Shown: positions 1-8,578 of the stretch, in pieces
Position numbering within the stretch: the stretch's first letter is position 1
Layout of the letters: every line of letters begins with the position of its first letter
Source: an uncultured Bacteroidales bacterium
Lineage (GTDB): Bacteria > Bacteroidota > Bacteroidia > Bacteroidales > UBA932
Assembly: GCA_946406355.1 (NCBI GenBank)
Contig: CAMJKI010000015.1
Coordinates: 1 to 35,065, forward strand
Reading direction: 5' to 3'
DNA length: 35,065 bases
Position numbers and translations under genes: made by a program
The notes under the pieces: model-generated
Database searches by the model: none
What the model saw: the letters and a program-made list of their open reading frames with translations, nothing else
What the model was told of the DNA's origin: nothing

Positions 1-1
1 C

Positions 2-727
2 CGCACCAGCGGCAACTGGCTCATCATCAGCGCCATGGGCCGCAGCGCCGGTCATCTGGCCCTGGGTATCGGCGAGGCTACTCACTGCCCCATGACCATT
101 ATTCCGGAAATGTTCAACAAGACGGAAATCGGCCTGGACAAGATTGTGAAGCTGGCCCTCTCCGCCATTATCAAGCGCAAGCTCCTGGGCATTGAATACG
201 GCACGGTTGTGGTGGCCGAAGGCGTGTTCCACGACCTGGATCCGCAGGAAATCAAGAACGCCGGCGTTTCCATGACCTACGACGAGCACGGCCATCCCGA
301 ACTGGGCAAAATCTCCAAGGCCGTCCTGTTCAACGACATCCTGGACAAGGAGTTCAAGAAGCTGAACCTGAAGGTGAAATCCCGCCCGGTGGAAATCGGT
401 TACGATGTCCGTTGCCAGGATCCTATCGGCTACGACCTCACTTACTGCTCGGAACTGGCCATGGGTGCCTACGAGCTCTTTGCCAAGGGCGAAACCGGCT
501 GCATGGTATATGTAGACGCCGACGGAGAAGCTCATCCGCTGTATCTGAAAGACCTGCAGGGTGCCGACGGCAAAATTCCGCCGCGCCGCGTAAGAATTGA
601 AGGCGGTACCGCCCAGAACTACTTCAACCACATCTGCCACTTCATCACTCCGGCCGATTACGAGGCCGCCAGGAAGTACGTGCCCAATCCGGAAGAATTC
701 GACTTCAAGAAAATCCTGAATTGGTAG
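2..727 (+). CDS. 6-phosphofructokinase, C-terminal part (5' end outside window)
   Basis: The reading frame is open from the window edge and 241 residues are visible, so the true start lies upstream; the ATG at 35 is internal. The motif AMGRSAGHLALGIG, then TIIPE, and later a GYDVRCQDPIGYDL block match the C-terminal half of phosphofructokinases of the larger bacterial group that includes many pyrophosphate-dependent enzymes. The enzyme phosphorylates fructose 6-phosphate to fructose 1,6-bisphosphate in the cytoplasm. The GGDGT/GGDDT region that separates ATP from pyrophosphate users is outside the window, so the phosphate donor cannot be decided here. It ends 1 bp before the GH13 gene, so the two are very likely co-transcribed. 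The family call is firm; the donor is open. Confidence 0.9.
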   Translation, partial: RTSGNWLIISAMGRSAGHLALGIGEATHCPMTIIPEMFNKTEIGLDKIVKLALSAIIKRKLLGIEYGTVVVAEGVFHDLDPQEIKNAGVSMTYDEHGHPELGKISKAVLFNDILDKEFKKLNLKVKSRPVEIGYDVRCQDPIGYDLTYCSELAMGAYELFAKGETGCMVYVDADGEAHPLYLKDLQGADGKIPPRRVRIEGGTAQNYFNHICHFITPADYEAARKYVPNPEEFDFKKILNW

Positions 728-728
728 G

Positions 729-2216
729 ATGAAAAAGATTATTTACCAGCTGCTCCCCAGACTGTGGAACACCGGTAAATTCTCAGGTATCGACACCGGG
801 TCCCTACAGTATTGGAAAGGACTCGGTGTCGATTATCTTTGGTATACCGGCATCATCCGTCACGCCACTTCCAAGGCCGACGAGGGTTGCACACCCTCGC
901 ATCCCCAGATTGTGAAAGGGGATGCCGGATCGCCTTATGCCATTTACGATTACTACGATGTAAACCCCTATCTTGCAGATGTTCCCGATCAGCGAATGAA
1001 AGAATTCCTTCAGCTGGTGGAACGGACGCATAAAGCAGGAATGAAAGTTATAATAGACTTCATTCCCAACCATGTTTCCCGGGACAATGTGAACTTTGGG
1101 AAGGACGACAACACCTCCCTTCACTGGGCTCCGGAAAACGACTTTTTCTATTATCCCGGACAGGCGCTGCAACTGCCGGAACCCTTCAACGGATCGGCCT
1201 ATTACGAGTTCCCCGCCAAGGCCTCCGGCAACTGTTTCTCACCGGCACCGGCCGTAACGGACTGGTACGAAACCGTAAAACTCAACTACTGTGACTTCCA
1301 CACCGGCACCTGGGACAAGATGCTGGATATCGTGCGTTTCTGGGCCTCCAAAGGGGTGGACGGCTTCCGCTGCGACATGGTGGAACTGGTACCCCCGCAG
1401 TTCATGCGGTGGCTCATTGCCACAATCAAGGAAGACTATCCGGACCTGCTCTTTGTGGCCGAAGTATATGAAGAGGAGAAATACCGGATGTATGCCGATG
1501 AAGTGGGTTTCGACCTGCTGTACGACAAAACCGGCCTTTACGATTCCCTCCGGAGCATTACCTGCCAGGGTTATACTACCCGCCTGTTAAGCTGGAACTG
1601 GCAGTTCCTGGGAGATTTGCAGCCCCGGATGCTCAACTTCCTGGAGAACCACGACGAGCAGCGCATCGCCTCCGATTTCTTCTGCGGAACAGCCGAAGGC
1701 GGCTATGCGGCCCTGGCGGTTTCACTCCTGCAGAACACGGCCCCGTTCATGCTGTATTTCGGACAGGAAATAGGGGAGCGCGGCATGGACAACGAGCCTT
1801 TCAGCGGCGTGAACGGCCGTACGTCCATCTTCGACTGGTGGACGGTGGCTTCACTCCAGCGGCTCCGGAAATGGATTGACGACGGAAACAGCGGCCTTAC
1901 GGCAGGGGAGAAAGCAGTTCTCAAACGCTACCAAGCCCTACTGTCCCTGGCCAAAGACCCCGTCTTTGCCAGTGGAAAAACCTTCGATTTGTGCTATTGC
2001 CAGGAAGCCGGACACTTCGACCTGGACCGGCACTACGCCTTCCTGCGAAGCGACGGCATTCGCACTTACCTGGTGGTTGCCAACTTTGGGAAAACGGCCG
2101 ACACAACGGTCCGCATACCCGCAGAAGCACTTGAATATCTGGGAATTAAAGCAGTCCGCACCGTCTATACCGTTTCGGTCCCCGAGCGGGATTACTGCCT
2201 GGTGGAAATCCACTGA
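729..2216 (+). CDS. GH13 alpha-amylase family glycoside hydrolase (cytoplasmic)
   Basis: 495 residues with the four GH13 signature regions in order: region I D110-FIPNH-115, region II GFRCD with the nucleophile D216, region III AEVYE with the acid/base E245, and region IV ENHDE with transition-state stabiliser D309. These residues form the catalytic triad of the (beta/alpha)8 barrel, so the protein should be active on alpha-glucosidic bonds. No signal peptide or lipobox is present (it begins MKKIIYQLLPRLW), so it probably works in the cytoplasm on glycogen, maltodextrin or a small alpha-glucoside. The exact substrate cannot be read from the sequence; amylase, glucosidase, sucrose phosphorylase-like or transferase activity are all possible. 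It follows the phosphofructokinase gene by 1 bp, which places it with sugar catabolism. Confidence 0.88.
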   Translation: MKKIIYQLLPRLWNTGKFSGIDTGSLQYWKGLGVDYLWYTGIIRHATSKADEGCTPSHPQIVKGDAGSPYAIYDYYDVNPYLADVPDQRMKEFLQLVERTHKAGMKVIIDFIPNHVSRDNVNFGKDDNTSLHWAPENDFFYYPGQALQLPEPFNGSAYYEFPAKASGNCFSPAPAVTDWYETVKLNYCDFHTGTWDKMLDIVRFWASKGVDGFRCDMVELVPPQFMRWLIATIKEDYPDLLFVAEVYEEEKYRMYADEVGFDLLYDKTGLYDSLRSITCQGYTTRLLSWNWQFLGDLQPRMLNFLENHDEQRIASDFFCGTAEGGYAALAVSLLQNTAPFMLYFGQEIGERGMDNEPFSGVNGRTSIFDWWTVASLQRLRKWIDDGNSGLTAGEKAVLKRYQALLSLAKDPVFASGKTFDLCYCQEAGHFDLDRHYAFLRSDGIRTYLVVANFGKTADTTVRIPAEALEYLGIKAVRTVYTVSVPERDYCLVEIH

Positions 2217-2231
2217 TTAGAACACTATACC

Positions 2232-2609
2232 ATGAAAGCAATCAACACAGAAAAGGCCCCTGCGGCCATCGGACCTTACAGCCAGGCTATCGACAGCGGC
2301 ACCGGGCTGGTTTTTGTTTCCGGGCAGCTGCCCATTAATCCTGCGACGGGCGCTTTCCCGGAGGGAGGCGTCCAGGAACAGACCCGCCAGAGCCTTACCA
2401 ACGCCCAAGCCATTCTGGAGGCCGCCGGACTGGGCCTGCAGAACGTGGTGAAAACCACCGTATTCCTGGCCGATATGGCCGACTTTGCCGCTATGAACGA
2501 AGTCTACGCCCAGTTCTTCGCGGCGCCGTTCCCGGCCCGCAGCGCCGTAGCCGTGAAGACCCTCCCGAAAGGAGCATTGGTGGAGATTGAGTGCATAGCC
2601 GCCCGGTAA
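2232..2609 (+). CDS. ridA: RidA family reactive enamine/imine deaminase
   Basis: 125 residues, the normal length of the family. The start (AIGPYSQAI), the centre (FVSGQLPINPATG) and the end (PARSAVAVKTLPKGALVEIE) match RidA/YjgF/UK114 proteins. Conserved R103 and E120 correspond to the Arg and Glu used to bind and hydrolyse 2-aminoacrylate and related imines released by PLP enzymes such as threonine dehydratase. The family is trimeric and cytoplasmic. The gene lies 15 bp after the GH13 gene and 9 bp before the GDPD-SGNH gene, inside the same plus-strand unit. Why a metabolite-repair protein sits there is unclear. Confidence 0.93.
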   Translation: MKAINTEKAPAAIGPYSQAIDSGTGLVFVSGQLPINPATGAFPEGGVQEQTRQSLTNAQAILEAAGLGLQNVVKTTVFLADMADFAAMNEVYAQFFAAPFPARSAVAVKTLPKGALVEIECIAAR

Positions 2610-2618
2610 GTTTACGGT

Positions 2619-4169
2619 ATGAAAAAAGGATTGACCATTTTTGTCCTGCTGCTGGCGGGATTGGCGGCACTGGCGCAGGAAAAGCCCGTGCAGATCTGCG
2701 CGCACCGGGGCTTTTGGAAAAGTGAATCGGCCGGAAAGGCACAGAACTCGCTAGCCTCCCTCAAGGCCGCCCAGGACAATGGATTCTGGGGCAGTGAGTT
2801 TGACGTGCACCTCACCAGCGACCATGTGGTGGTGGTGAACCATGACCCGTCGTTCCACCTCAAGAACGTCCAAAAGAATACCTATCAGCAGCTTTCCGGC
2901 ACCGGCCTCCTGGCTAACGGGGAGTCGCTTCCGGTGTTGGAACAATACCTGGAGCAGGGGCGGCAATCCAGCACTATGCTGGTGTTGGAACTCAAGAAGC
3001 AGTATAGCCGGGAGCATGCAGAGAAACTGCAGGACCTGTGCATATCGGCCTTGAAGGAGAAAGGGCTCTGGGACCCTTCCCGCGTCATGTTCATCTCCTT
3101 CGATTACGAGGCCTGCAAGCGGATGGCGCAAATGGCGCCGGGTTTTACGGTGCAGTATCTGGAGGCCGATAAGGACCCGGAAACGGTTCACGCAGACGGC
3201 ATTAACGGCATCGACTACCATTTTTCCGCGTTCCGCAAACACCCCGAATGGGTGGCCCGGGCCCACGACCTGGGGATGTCCGTGAATGCCTGGACGGTGG
3301 ACAGCAAGACCGATATGCGATATCTGGTGAACCTTGGTGTGGACTGCATTACTACCAACAATCCTTTGGAACTGCGGGCCCTGCTCGATGGCAGGGAAGA
3401 AAGGCCGCAGCAGGGGCCTACACCTGAACAGATCCAGGCCTGGCTGGCGCGTCAGAAACCCAACCCCACCGCCCATACTTTACGACCGGATGCGCTGGTC
3501 GCTAAGGACAGTCCCTACCGTGCAAGCAAGAACTTCGGCAAGCGGATTGCCGTCTTCGGCGGGTCCCTTTCCGTGAACGAAGAATCCAACGCCGCCAAGC
3601 AGATCTGGGCCGATTTGCTCGGCGCAGAAGTGGTTACCTATGGCGTGGGCGGAGCAGGCTTTTCCCGGGAACAGGGCTGCACCCTGCAGCGCCAGGTGGA
3701 CACGGCGGGCGTTTACGATGTTTATGTCCTCTGGGCTTCTACCAACGATTACACCAACAGCCGCGAATGCGGCACCTGGCAGGACTACACGGTCTTTGAC
3801 AACTACGACGAAAGCAAGCTTTCCACCCAGTGCGGCGGCATCAACTACTGCATCAAAACCCTGCTGGAGAAGAACCCCAGGGCCGAAATCTACTTCTTCA
3901 CTTCGCTCCGTTTCTTCGGCCAGGACGCCGGAAACAACCCCTTCTCAACGGCGCCCAACAAAACCGGAAAAACCTTCGCTGACTATATCGAGGGCCAGAA
4001 GGCCTGCTGCGCCTTCTATGGCATCCCAGTCCTGGACCAGTTCAATCTCCAGGGTATTAACCAGTTCAATGTCAGTTATTTCTACAAGGAAGACCTCCTT
4101 CACATGAACGAAGAAGGCTATCGCCGCATCGGCCCCGTCCAGGCCGCATTCCTGGCCAACGGGTTCTAA
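2619..4169 (+). CDS. Secreted GDPD - SGNH/GDSL hydrolase fusion
   Basis: 516 residues with a signal peptide (MKKGLTIFVLLLAGLAALAQ, probable cut before Q20). Residues ~25-255 are a glycerophosphodiester phosphodiesterase domain: H29-R30-G, E60 and D62, H75, and E124/K126 in LVLELK, ending with the typical VNAWTVD segment. Residues ~305-516 are an SGNH hydrolase: block I FGGSLS with candidate nucleophile S316, ASTNDY with N376, and D492-LLH495 as the Asp/His pair. A linker rich in P, Q and R (256-300) joins them. The first domain should release glycerol 3-phosphate from glycerophosphodiesters in the periplasm; the second suggests an esterase or lipase step on the same class of substrate, which is inference. 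Block I has Gly where GDSL has Asp. The 3' end overlaps the opposite-strand methyltransferase gene by 4 bp. Confidence 0.87.
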   Translation: MKKGLTIFVLLLAGLAALAQEKPVQICAHRGFWKSESAGKAQNSLASLKAAQDNGFWGSEFDVHLTSDHVVVVNHDPSFHLKNVQKNTYQQLSGTGLLANGESLPVLEQYLEQGRQSSTMLVLELKKQYSREHAEKLQDLCISALKEKGLWDPSRVMFISFDYEACKRMAQMAPGFTVQYLEADKDPETVHADGINGIDYHFSAFRKHPEWVARAHDLGMSVNAWTVDSKTDMRYLVNLGVDCITTNNPLELRALLDGREERPQQGPTPEQIQAWLARQKPNPTAHTLRPDALVAKDSPYRASKNFGKRIAVFGGSLSVNEESNAAKQIWADLLGAEVVTYGVGGAGFSREQGCTLQRQVDTAGVYDVYVLWASTNDYTNSRECGTWQDYTVFDNYDESKLSTQCGGINYCIKTLLEKNPRAEIYFFTSLRFFGQDAGNNPFSTAPNKTGKTFADYIEGQKACCAFYGIPVLDQFNLQGINQFNVSYFYKEDLLHMNEEGYRRIGPVQAAFLANGF

Positions 4170-4897
4170 TGGCGGCCCACCTGGCGGCGGAATTCGGCCA
4201 CGGTGACGGCGGTGGCAACGGCGGCATTCAGCGATTCGGAACCGGGATCGTCGACCGGGTAGGGGGGAATAAAGAGGCGGTCGCTTACGCAAGCGGCCGT
4301 TGCGGCGGAAATACCATTGGCTTCATTGCCGATAACTATCACAGAAGGCGCTTCCAAGCCATTGGAAAGCGCTTTTTTGTACAGGTTCTCCCCGTCCAGG
4401 AAGGTGCCGTACACCTTGCCGCCGGCCGCCAGCACCCTGCTGCAGAAAGCGGGTATTTCCGTATAATGGAAGCGCACGCGGAAGATAGCGCCCATGGTGG
4501 CCTGCACCACTTTGGGATTAAAAAGTTCCACCGTGTCCGGCGAAGCGTACACCGCATCTATGCCGAACCAGTCGGCAATGCGGAGGATGGTGCCCAGGTT
4601 GCCGGGATCCCGGATGCCGTCCAAGGCCAAAAAAAGGCCTTTAGAGGGCATTTCGTCCTTCAGAAGGTCATTGGGTTGCCGAACCACCGCAAGGGCCGGA
4701 GAAGGGGAGGAAAGGGCCGAAATCCGGGCCATACCGGCCTCGCCGATCTCTTCCCGCCGGTAAACCTTCTCCACCGTGAAACGGGAAGCCAGCGCCTCGG
4801 CCACCATTTTTTCACCTTCCACCGTAAACAAGCCGCTGCTGTCGCGGAATTTCTTCTGCGACAAACCCTTTACGAACTTGATTTCGGCATTGGTCAT
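4166..4897 (-). CDS. TrmH/SpoU family RNA 2'-O-ribose methyltransferase
   Basis: 243 residues. An N-terminal substrate-binding part (about 1-85) is followed by a SPOUT knot domain with the three family motifs: motif 1 GNLGTILRIAD (99-109, with R106 the likely catalytic arginine), motif 2 IVIGNEANGI (187-196) and motif 3 IPPYPVDDPGSESLNAAVA (210-228). These bind S-adenosylmethionine in the trefoil knot. It most resembles 23S rRNA 2'-O-methyltransferases, but the target nucleotide cannot be told from sequence. Its ATG overlaps the stop of the upstream arginine decarboxylase gene (TAATG), so translation is likely coupled. Its own stop overlaps the convergent GDPD gene by 4 bp. Confidence 0.9.
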   Translation of the reverse strand: MTNAEIKFVKGLSQKKFRDSSGLFTVEGEKMVAEALASRFTVEKVYRREEIGEAGMARISALSSPSPALAVVRQPNDLLKDEMPSKGLFLALDGIRDPGNLGTILRIADWFGIDAVYASPDTVELFNPKVVQATMGAIFRVRFHYTEIPAFCSRVLAAGGKVYGTFLDGENLYKKALSNGLEAPSVIVIGNEANGISAATAACVSDRLFIPPYPVDDPGSESLNAAVATAVTVAEFRRQVGRH

Positions 4898-6297
4898 TAT
4901 TTGTATCCCAGCAGTTTGAGCATGGAATCGGAGGTCTGCTCCTCGGCAAACACCGAGGTGGTGAGGTTACCCTCCTTGTCCCGGTCGATGAGGATGTGGC
5001 GCGGAGAAGGCATCAGGCAGTGCTTGATGCCGCCGAAGCCGGAAATGGCATCCTGATAGGCACCGGTATGGAAGAAGCCGATATAAAGGTTCTCCCGGCG
5101 GCTCCGGATGGTGGGCAGGAAGATGGCGTTGGCGTGATAATCGGCATTGTAGAAGTCCTGGCTGTCGCAGGTGAGACCGCCCAGGAACACCCGCTGGTAC
5201 TCGTCGTTCCACTTGTTGATGGGCAGAAGGATGAAGCGCTGGTTCAGGCCCCAGGTATCCGGCAGGCAGGTCATGAAACTGTTGTCTATCATGTACCACT
5301 TCTCTCGGTCGTTCTGCTGCTTGATGTCCAGGATCTTGAAGATAGTGGCGCCGCTTTCGCCCACGGTGAAGCTGCCGAACTCCGTGAAGATGTCCGGTTC
5401 CTCCACGCCCATGGCGTTGCAGTTCACCTTAATCTGGTTGATGATTTCCTCCACCATATACTCGTAGTCGAAGTCCATGGCCAGGGAAGTCTTGTTGGGC
5501 AGGCCGCCGCCGATGTTCAGGCTGTCCAGCTCCGGACAGATGGCCTTGAGCTCGCAGTACACCTTTACGCACTTGGACAGTTCGTTCCAGTAATAGGCCG
5601 TGTCCCGGATACCCGTATTGATGAAGAAATGCAGCATCTTCAGGTGGAAGTTGGGATACTTGGCCACCGTGTCCTTGTAGAACTTGAGGATGTCGGAATA
5701 GCGGATGCCCAGCCGGGAGGTATAGAAGTCGAAGTTGGGCTCTTCCTCGGAGGCAATTCGGATACCCATCATGGTGTCTTCCTCAATGAGGTCGGCCAGG
5801 TCTTCGAACTCGTTCTTGTTGTCCAGCACGGGGATAATGTTCTTCCAGCCGTCCTTGCGCATGGAGGCGATGTTCTTGATGTACTGCGGGCGTTTGAAGC
5901 CGTTGCAGATGATGTACAGGTTCTCCTTATCCACGGAACCGTCGCGTCCCAGGGCCCTTACCAGGTCCAGGTCGTAGGCCGATGAAGTTTCCAGATGGAT
6001 GTCGTTGCGAAGGGCTTCGTGCACCACGAAGGCGAACTGGGAGCTTTTGGTGCAGTAGCTGTAGTGGTACTCGCCCTGGTAGTCGGCCTTGGCCATGGCT
6101 ACCTTGAACAAACGCTTGGCACGCTGGATTTGCTGGGAAATCTTGGGAAGATAGGTGATTTTAAGCGGCGTACCGTACTTTTCGATAATCTCCATCAGGT
6201 CTATGTCGTTGAACATGAGATTTCCGTCCATAACCATGAATTCGTCCTGAGGGAAATCGAACGTCTGTTCGATAAGGTCGATGTACTTGTTCTTCAT
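4897..6297 (-). CDS. speA: Arginine decarboxylase, short Bacteroidota type (PLP fold III)
   Basis: 466 residues of a fold-III PLP decarboxylase. K84 in YHYSYCTKSS is the expected Schiff-base lysine, HLETSSAYDL (101-110) follows the barrel strand, GGGLP (263-267) is the phosphate-binding loop and LTCDSQD (375-381, C377-D378) matches the active-site Cys-Asp pair supplied across the dimer. It is much shorter than E. coli SpeA (over 600 residues), but this length is usual in Bacteroidota proteins annotated as biosynthetic arginine decarboxylases. The product would be agmatine for polyamine synthesis. Substrate preference (arginine versus lysine, ornithine or carboxynorspermidine) is inferred from family likeness. 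It leads a two-gene unit with the TrmH-type gene, from a -7 box at 6334-6341. Confidence 0.82.
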   Translation of the reverse strand: MKNKYIDLIEQTFDFPQDEFMVMDGNLMFNDIDLMEIIEKYGTPLKITYLPKISQQIQRAKRLFKVAMAKADYQGEYHYSYCTKSSQFAFVVHEALRNDIHLETSSAYDLDLVRALGRDGSVDKENLYIICNGFKRPQYIKNIASMRKDGWKNIIPVLDNKNEFEDLADLIEEDTMMGIRIASEEEPNFDFYTSRLGIRYSDILKFYKDTVAKYPNFHLKMLHFFINTGIRDTAYYWNELSKCVKVYCELKAICPELDSLNIGGGLPNKTSLAMDFDYEYMVEEIINQIKVNCNAMGVEEPDIFTEFGSFTVGESGATIFKILDIKQQNDREKWYMIDNSFMTCLPDTWGLNQRFILLPINKWNDEYQRVFLGGLTCDSQDFYNADYHANAIFLPTIRSRRENLYIGFFHTGAYQDAISGFGGIKHCLMPSPRHILIDRDKEGNLTTSVFAEEQTSDSMLKLLGYK

Positions 6298-6327
6298 TGT
6301 AATCTACAGCATAAAAACGGGTTAAAA

Positions 6328-6359
6328 ATTGTGCAAATATAAGGAAAATATTAATTTTG
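6328..6359 (+). promoter_or_regulatory. tamL promoter, near-leaderless
   Basis: The -7 box TAATTTTG is at 6352-6359 and ATTG at 6328-6331 is a 3-of-4 match to the -33 TTTG with a 20 bp spacer. The ATG is at 6365, only five bases after the box, so the transcript should start on or within a few bases of the start codon. This excludes the TTG codon at 6329 as a start. Confidence 0.68.
6334..6341 (-). promoter_or_regulatory. -7 box of the arginine decarboxylase operon
   Basis: The minus strand reads TATATTTG here, an exact match to the Bacteroidota TAnnTTTG box, giving a leader of about 30 nt before the ATG at 6297. No good -33 TTTG is visible at 19-21 bp. It lies between the -33 and -7 boxes of the divergent tamL promoter. 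Confidence 0.7.
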
Positions 6360-6364
6360 TAAGA

Positions 6365-8578
6365 ATGATTCGAAAGAAATACATATTTCTTTTACTCTCG
6401 GTGCTCCTGGCGGCCGGATGCAGCACCACGCGTTCGCTCCGGGACGGGGAATACCTGCTCCGGAAGAATACCGTAAAGGTGAATGACAGTCACTTCAACG
6501 CATCCAGCCTGGGCTCTTACATCACGCAAAAGCCCAACAGCACCATCCTGGGATTCAATCCGCTGCTGGCCGTGTATAACTGGGGCGGAAAGGGGGAAAC
6601 CAAGTTTCAGCAGTTCCTGCAGAACGTCGGCGTGCCCCCGGTGGTGTACGACGCCTCCCAGGTAGATGCCAGCATAGACAACATCCGGAATTACCTGCAG
6701 TATATCGGCTATTACGGGTCGGAGGTGGAAAGCCAGGTGAAGGTGCACGGCCGAAAGGTAGAGGTGGACTACTTCGTTACCCTGGGAAAGCGTTACACCA
6801 TTTCCTCTATCGAATACGACATCCCCGACTACGGCAGTTTTGCGCAGGATTTTGCCCAGGACCAGCCCAACAGCACCATCGCTGCGGGACAGTATCTGTC
6901 GGCCGCCAACCTGGAAACGGAAGCCGAACGATCGGCCCAGTATTTCCGCACCCAGGGCTATTTCGGCTTTACCAAAAACTATTATGCCTTTGAGGCCGAT
7001 ACGCTCGCCGGCGACGGCAGCGCCCGCCTGAAGATGTCCATCCGCGACTATGCGCTGGGCGATGCGCCGGAAACCGCCAAAGAGCACAAGAAGTTTTATA
7101 TCGGCGACGTAAGCATCCGTTACCCGGAACGGCTCAAAATACGCCACGGCGTGCTGGAAGGCCTCAATACCATTGCGCCCGGCCAGCTTTACGACGAGCG
7201 TAACATCAACACGGCCTATACCAGGCTTTCCGGCCTCAGCATGCTTTCCAGCGTGAATATTGCCATGAACCCCGTTTCGGACAACCGGGTAGATGCCGAC
7301 ATAACCCTCCAGAACGCCGGCCTGCAGGGCTTCAAGACCAACCTGGAAGCTTCCATCAACTCCACCGGGCTCATCGGCATTTCGCCCCAGCTTAACTACT
7401 ACCACCGGAATCTGTTTCACGGGGGAGAGTACCTGAATCTGGGTTTGAAGGGCAATTTCCAGTTCAAGCCCAAAACAACCATCGGCTCCACGGAATTAAC
7501 CTTTACTTCCAGTCTGCGTTTCCCGCGGTTCCTGGGCTTGCCCAGCCGGCTGTTCAAGGGCCCCAACATGCCCCACACGGAATTCACCGCCTCTTTCAGC
7601 TATCAGGACCGTCCGGAATATAAGCGCTCCATGATTGCCACGTCGCTGGTGTATTCGGGCCGGGTAGGAAAGAACTTCTATTATCAGCTCGCCCCTTTCC
7701 AGGCCAACATCGCCAGGCTGTTCGCCGTTGACGACGAATTCCTGATTAACCTGCTGAACAACAATCCGTTCCTGTTCTTTGCCTATTTGGACCATTTCGA
7801 TATGGGCTTGGGCGGAACACTCTTTTACACCACCGACAATTCGGCCGTTCCCACCCGTTCTTACCATTATTACCGGCTGGCCTTCGACGTGTCCGGCAAC
7901 TTCCTGAGCCTGTTCAACAGGTGGCTGCCAAGGGATGAATACGGCATGCACACCATTTGGGAAACGGAGTATTCGCAATATGTAAGGACCGAACTTACTA
8001 TAGGCCGCACCATCCGCTTCGGCAAGCAGGACAAGCAGGCCTTTGCCTACCGCTTCCTGGCTGGAGTAGGATATGCCTATGGGAACTCCGCCAGCGTTCC
8101 GTTCGAAAAGCAATTCTATGCGGGCGGAGCCAGTTCCATGCGCGGCTGGCAGGCCCGCACCCTGGGTCCCGGCACTTCGCAGTATCTTTCCGATTTATTC
8201 GCCATTCCCAGCCAGATTGGCGAAATGAAGCTGGAGGCCAACTTAGAATACCGTTTTCCCCTGGTCTGGAAACTGGAAGGCGCCCTGTTTGCCGATGCTG
8301 GCAACGTTTGGGACCTTCCGGACGACGATCTGGAACTGGAAGATTCCAGCCTGAACTTGATAGCCGGCTCCGAATTCAGTTTCAGCACCCTTCCTGAATC
8401 TATTGCACTGAACTGGGGCTTAGGTGTCCGGGTAAACCTGGACTTCCTGCTGGTACGGGTAGATGCCGGTTTCCGCATTCACGACCCTATGAAAGCCGAA
8501 GGCAACCGCTGGATTGCCCCCAACCAATGGTTTAAAGGTAATTGGGCAATCCACTTTGGAGTGGGATATCCGTTCTAG
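6365..8578 (+). CDS. tamL: TamL: lipoprotein form of TamA, Omp85/BamA superfamily
   Basis: 737 residues from the ATG at 6365, chosen because it gives a clean lipoprotein signal (MIRKKYIFLLLSVLLAAGC, lipid on C19) and lies just after the promoter. The N-terminal part (about 25-330) has the alpha/beta pattern of POTRA repeats; the C-terminal part (about 340-737) is a 16-strand-type surface-antigen barrel with the L6 loop motif SMRGWQARTLGPG (R593) and ends in F. Omp85 proteins insert barrel proteins into the outer membrane; in Bacteroidota the TamA member is a lipoprotein named TamL, which works with TamB. No tamB lies next to it in this window. It could also be called a generic BamA-like protein, but the lipobox favours TamL. 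Confidence 0.85.
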   Translation: MIRKKYIFLLLSVLLAAGCSTTRSLRDGEYLLRKNTVKVNDSHFNASSLGSYITQKPNSTILGFNPLLAVYNWGGKGETKFQQFLQNVGVPPVVYDASQVDASIDNIRNYLQYIGYYGSEVESQVKVHGRKVEVDYFVTLGKRYTISSIEYDIPDYGSFAQDFAQDQPNSTIAAGQYLSAANLETEAERSAQYFRTQGYFGFTKNYYAFEADTLAGDGSARLKMSIRDYALGDAPETAKEHKKFYIGDVSIRYPERLKIRHGVLEGLNTIAPGQLYDERNINTAYTRLSGLSMLSSVNIAMNPVSDNRVDADITLQNAGLQGFKTNLEASINSTGLIGISPQLNYYHRNLFHGGEYLNLGLKGNFQFKPKTTIGSTELTFTSSLRFPRFLGLPSRLFKGPNMPHTEFTASFSYQDRPEYKRSMIATSLVYSGRVGKNFYYQLAPFQANIARLFAVDDEFLINLLNNNPFLFFAYLDHFDMGLGGTLFYTTDNSAVPTRSYHYYRLAFDVSGNFLSLFNRWLPRDEYGMHTIWETEYSQYVRTELTIGRTIRFGKQDKQAFAYRFLAGVGYAYGNSASVPFEKQFYAGGASSMRGWQARTLGPGTSQYLSDLFAIPSQIGEMKLEANLEYRFPLVWKLEGALFADAGNVWDLPDDDLELEDSSLNLIAGSEFSFSTLPESIALNWGLGVRVNLDFLLVRVDAGFRIHDPMKAEGNRWIAPNQWFKGNWAIHFGVGYPF

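Noticed and set aside
4169..5056. 295-residue plus-strand open frame
   Set aside because: Lies antisense to the TrmH-type and arginine decarboxylase genes, both with full motif sets. Its product is low-complexity (His, Gly, Arg rich) and matches no family.
4996..5985. 329-residue plus-strand open frame
   Set aside because: Fully antisense to the arginine decarboxylase gene; product is a Val/Gly/His/Asp-rich shadow caused by GC-rich codons.
6329..6364. TTG start extending tamL by 12 codons
   Set aside because: It lies at or upstream of the -7 box and would hide the lipoprotein signal peptide.
6392..7420. 342-residue minus-strand open frame
   Set aside because: Antisense to tamL, whose signal peptide, barrel and RGW motif are clear.
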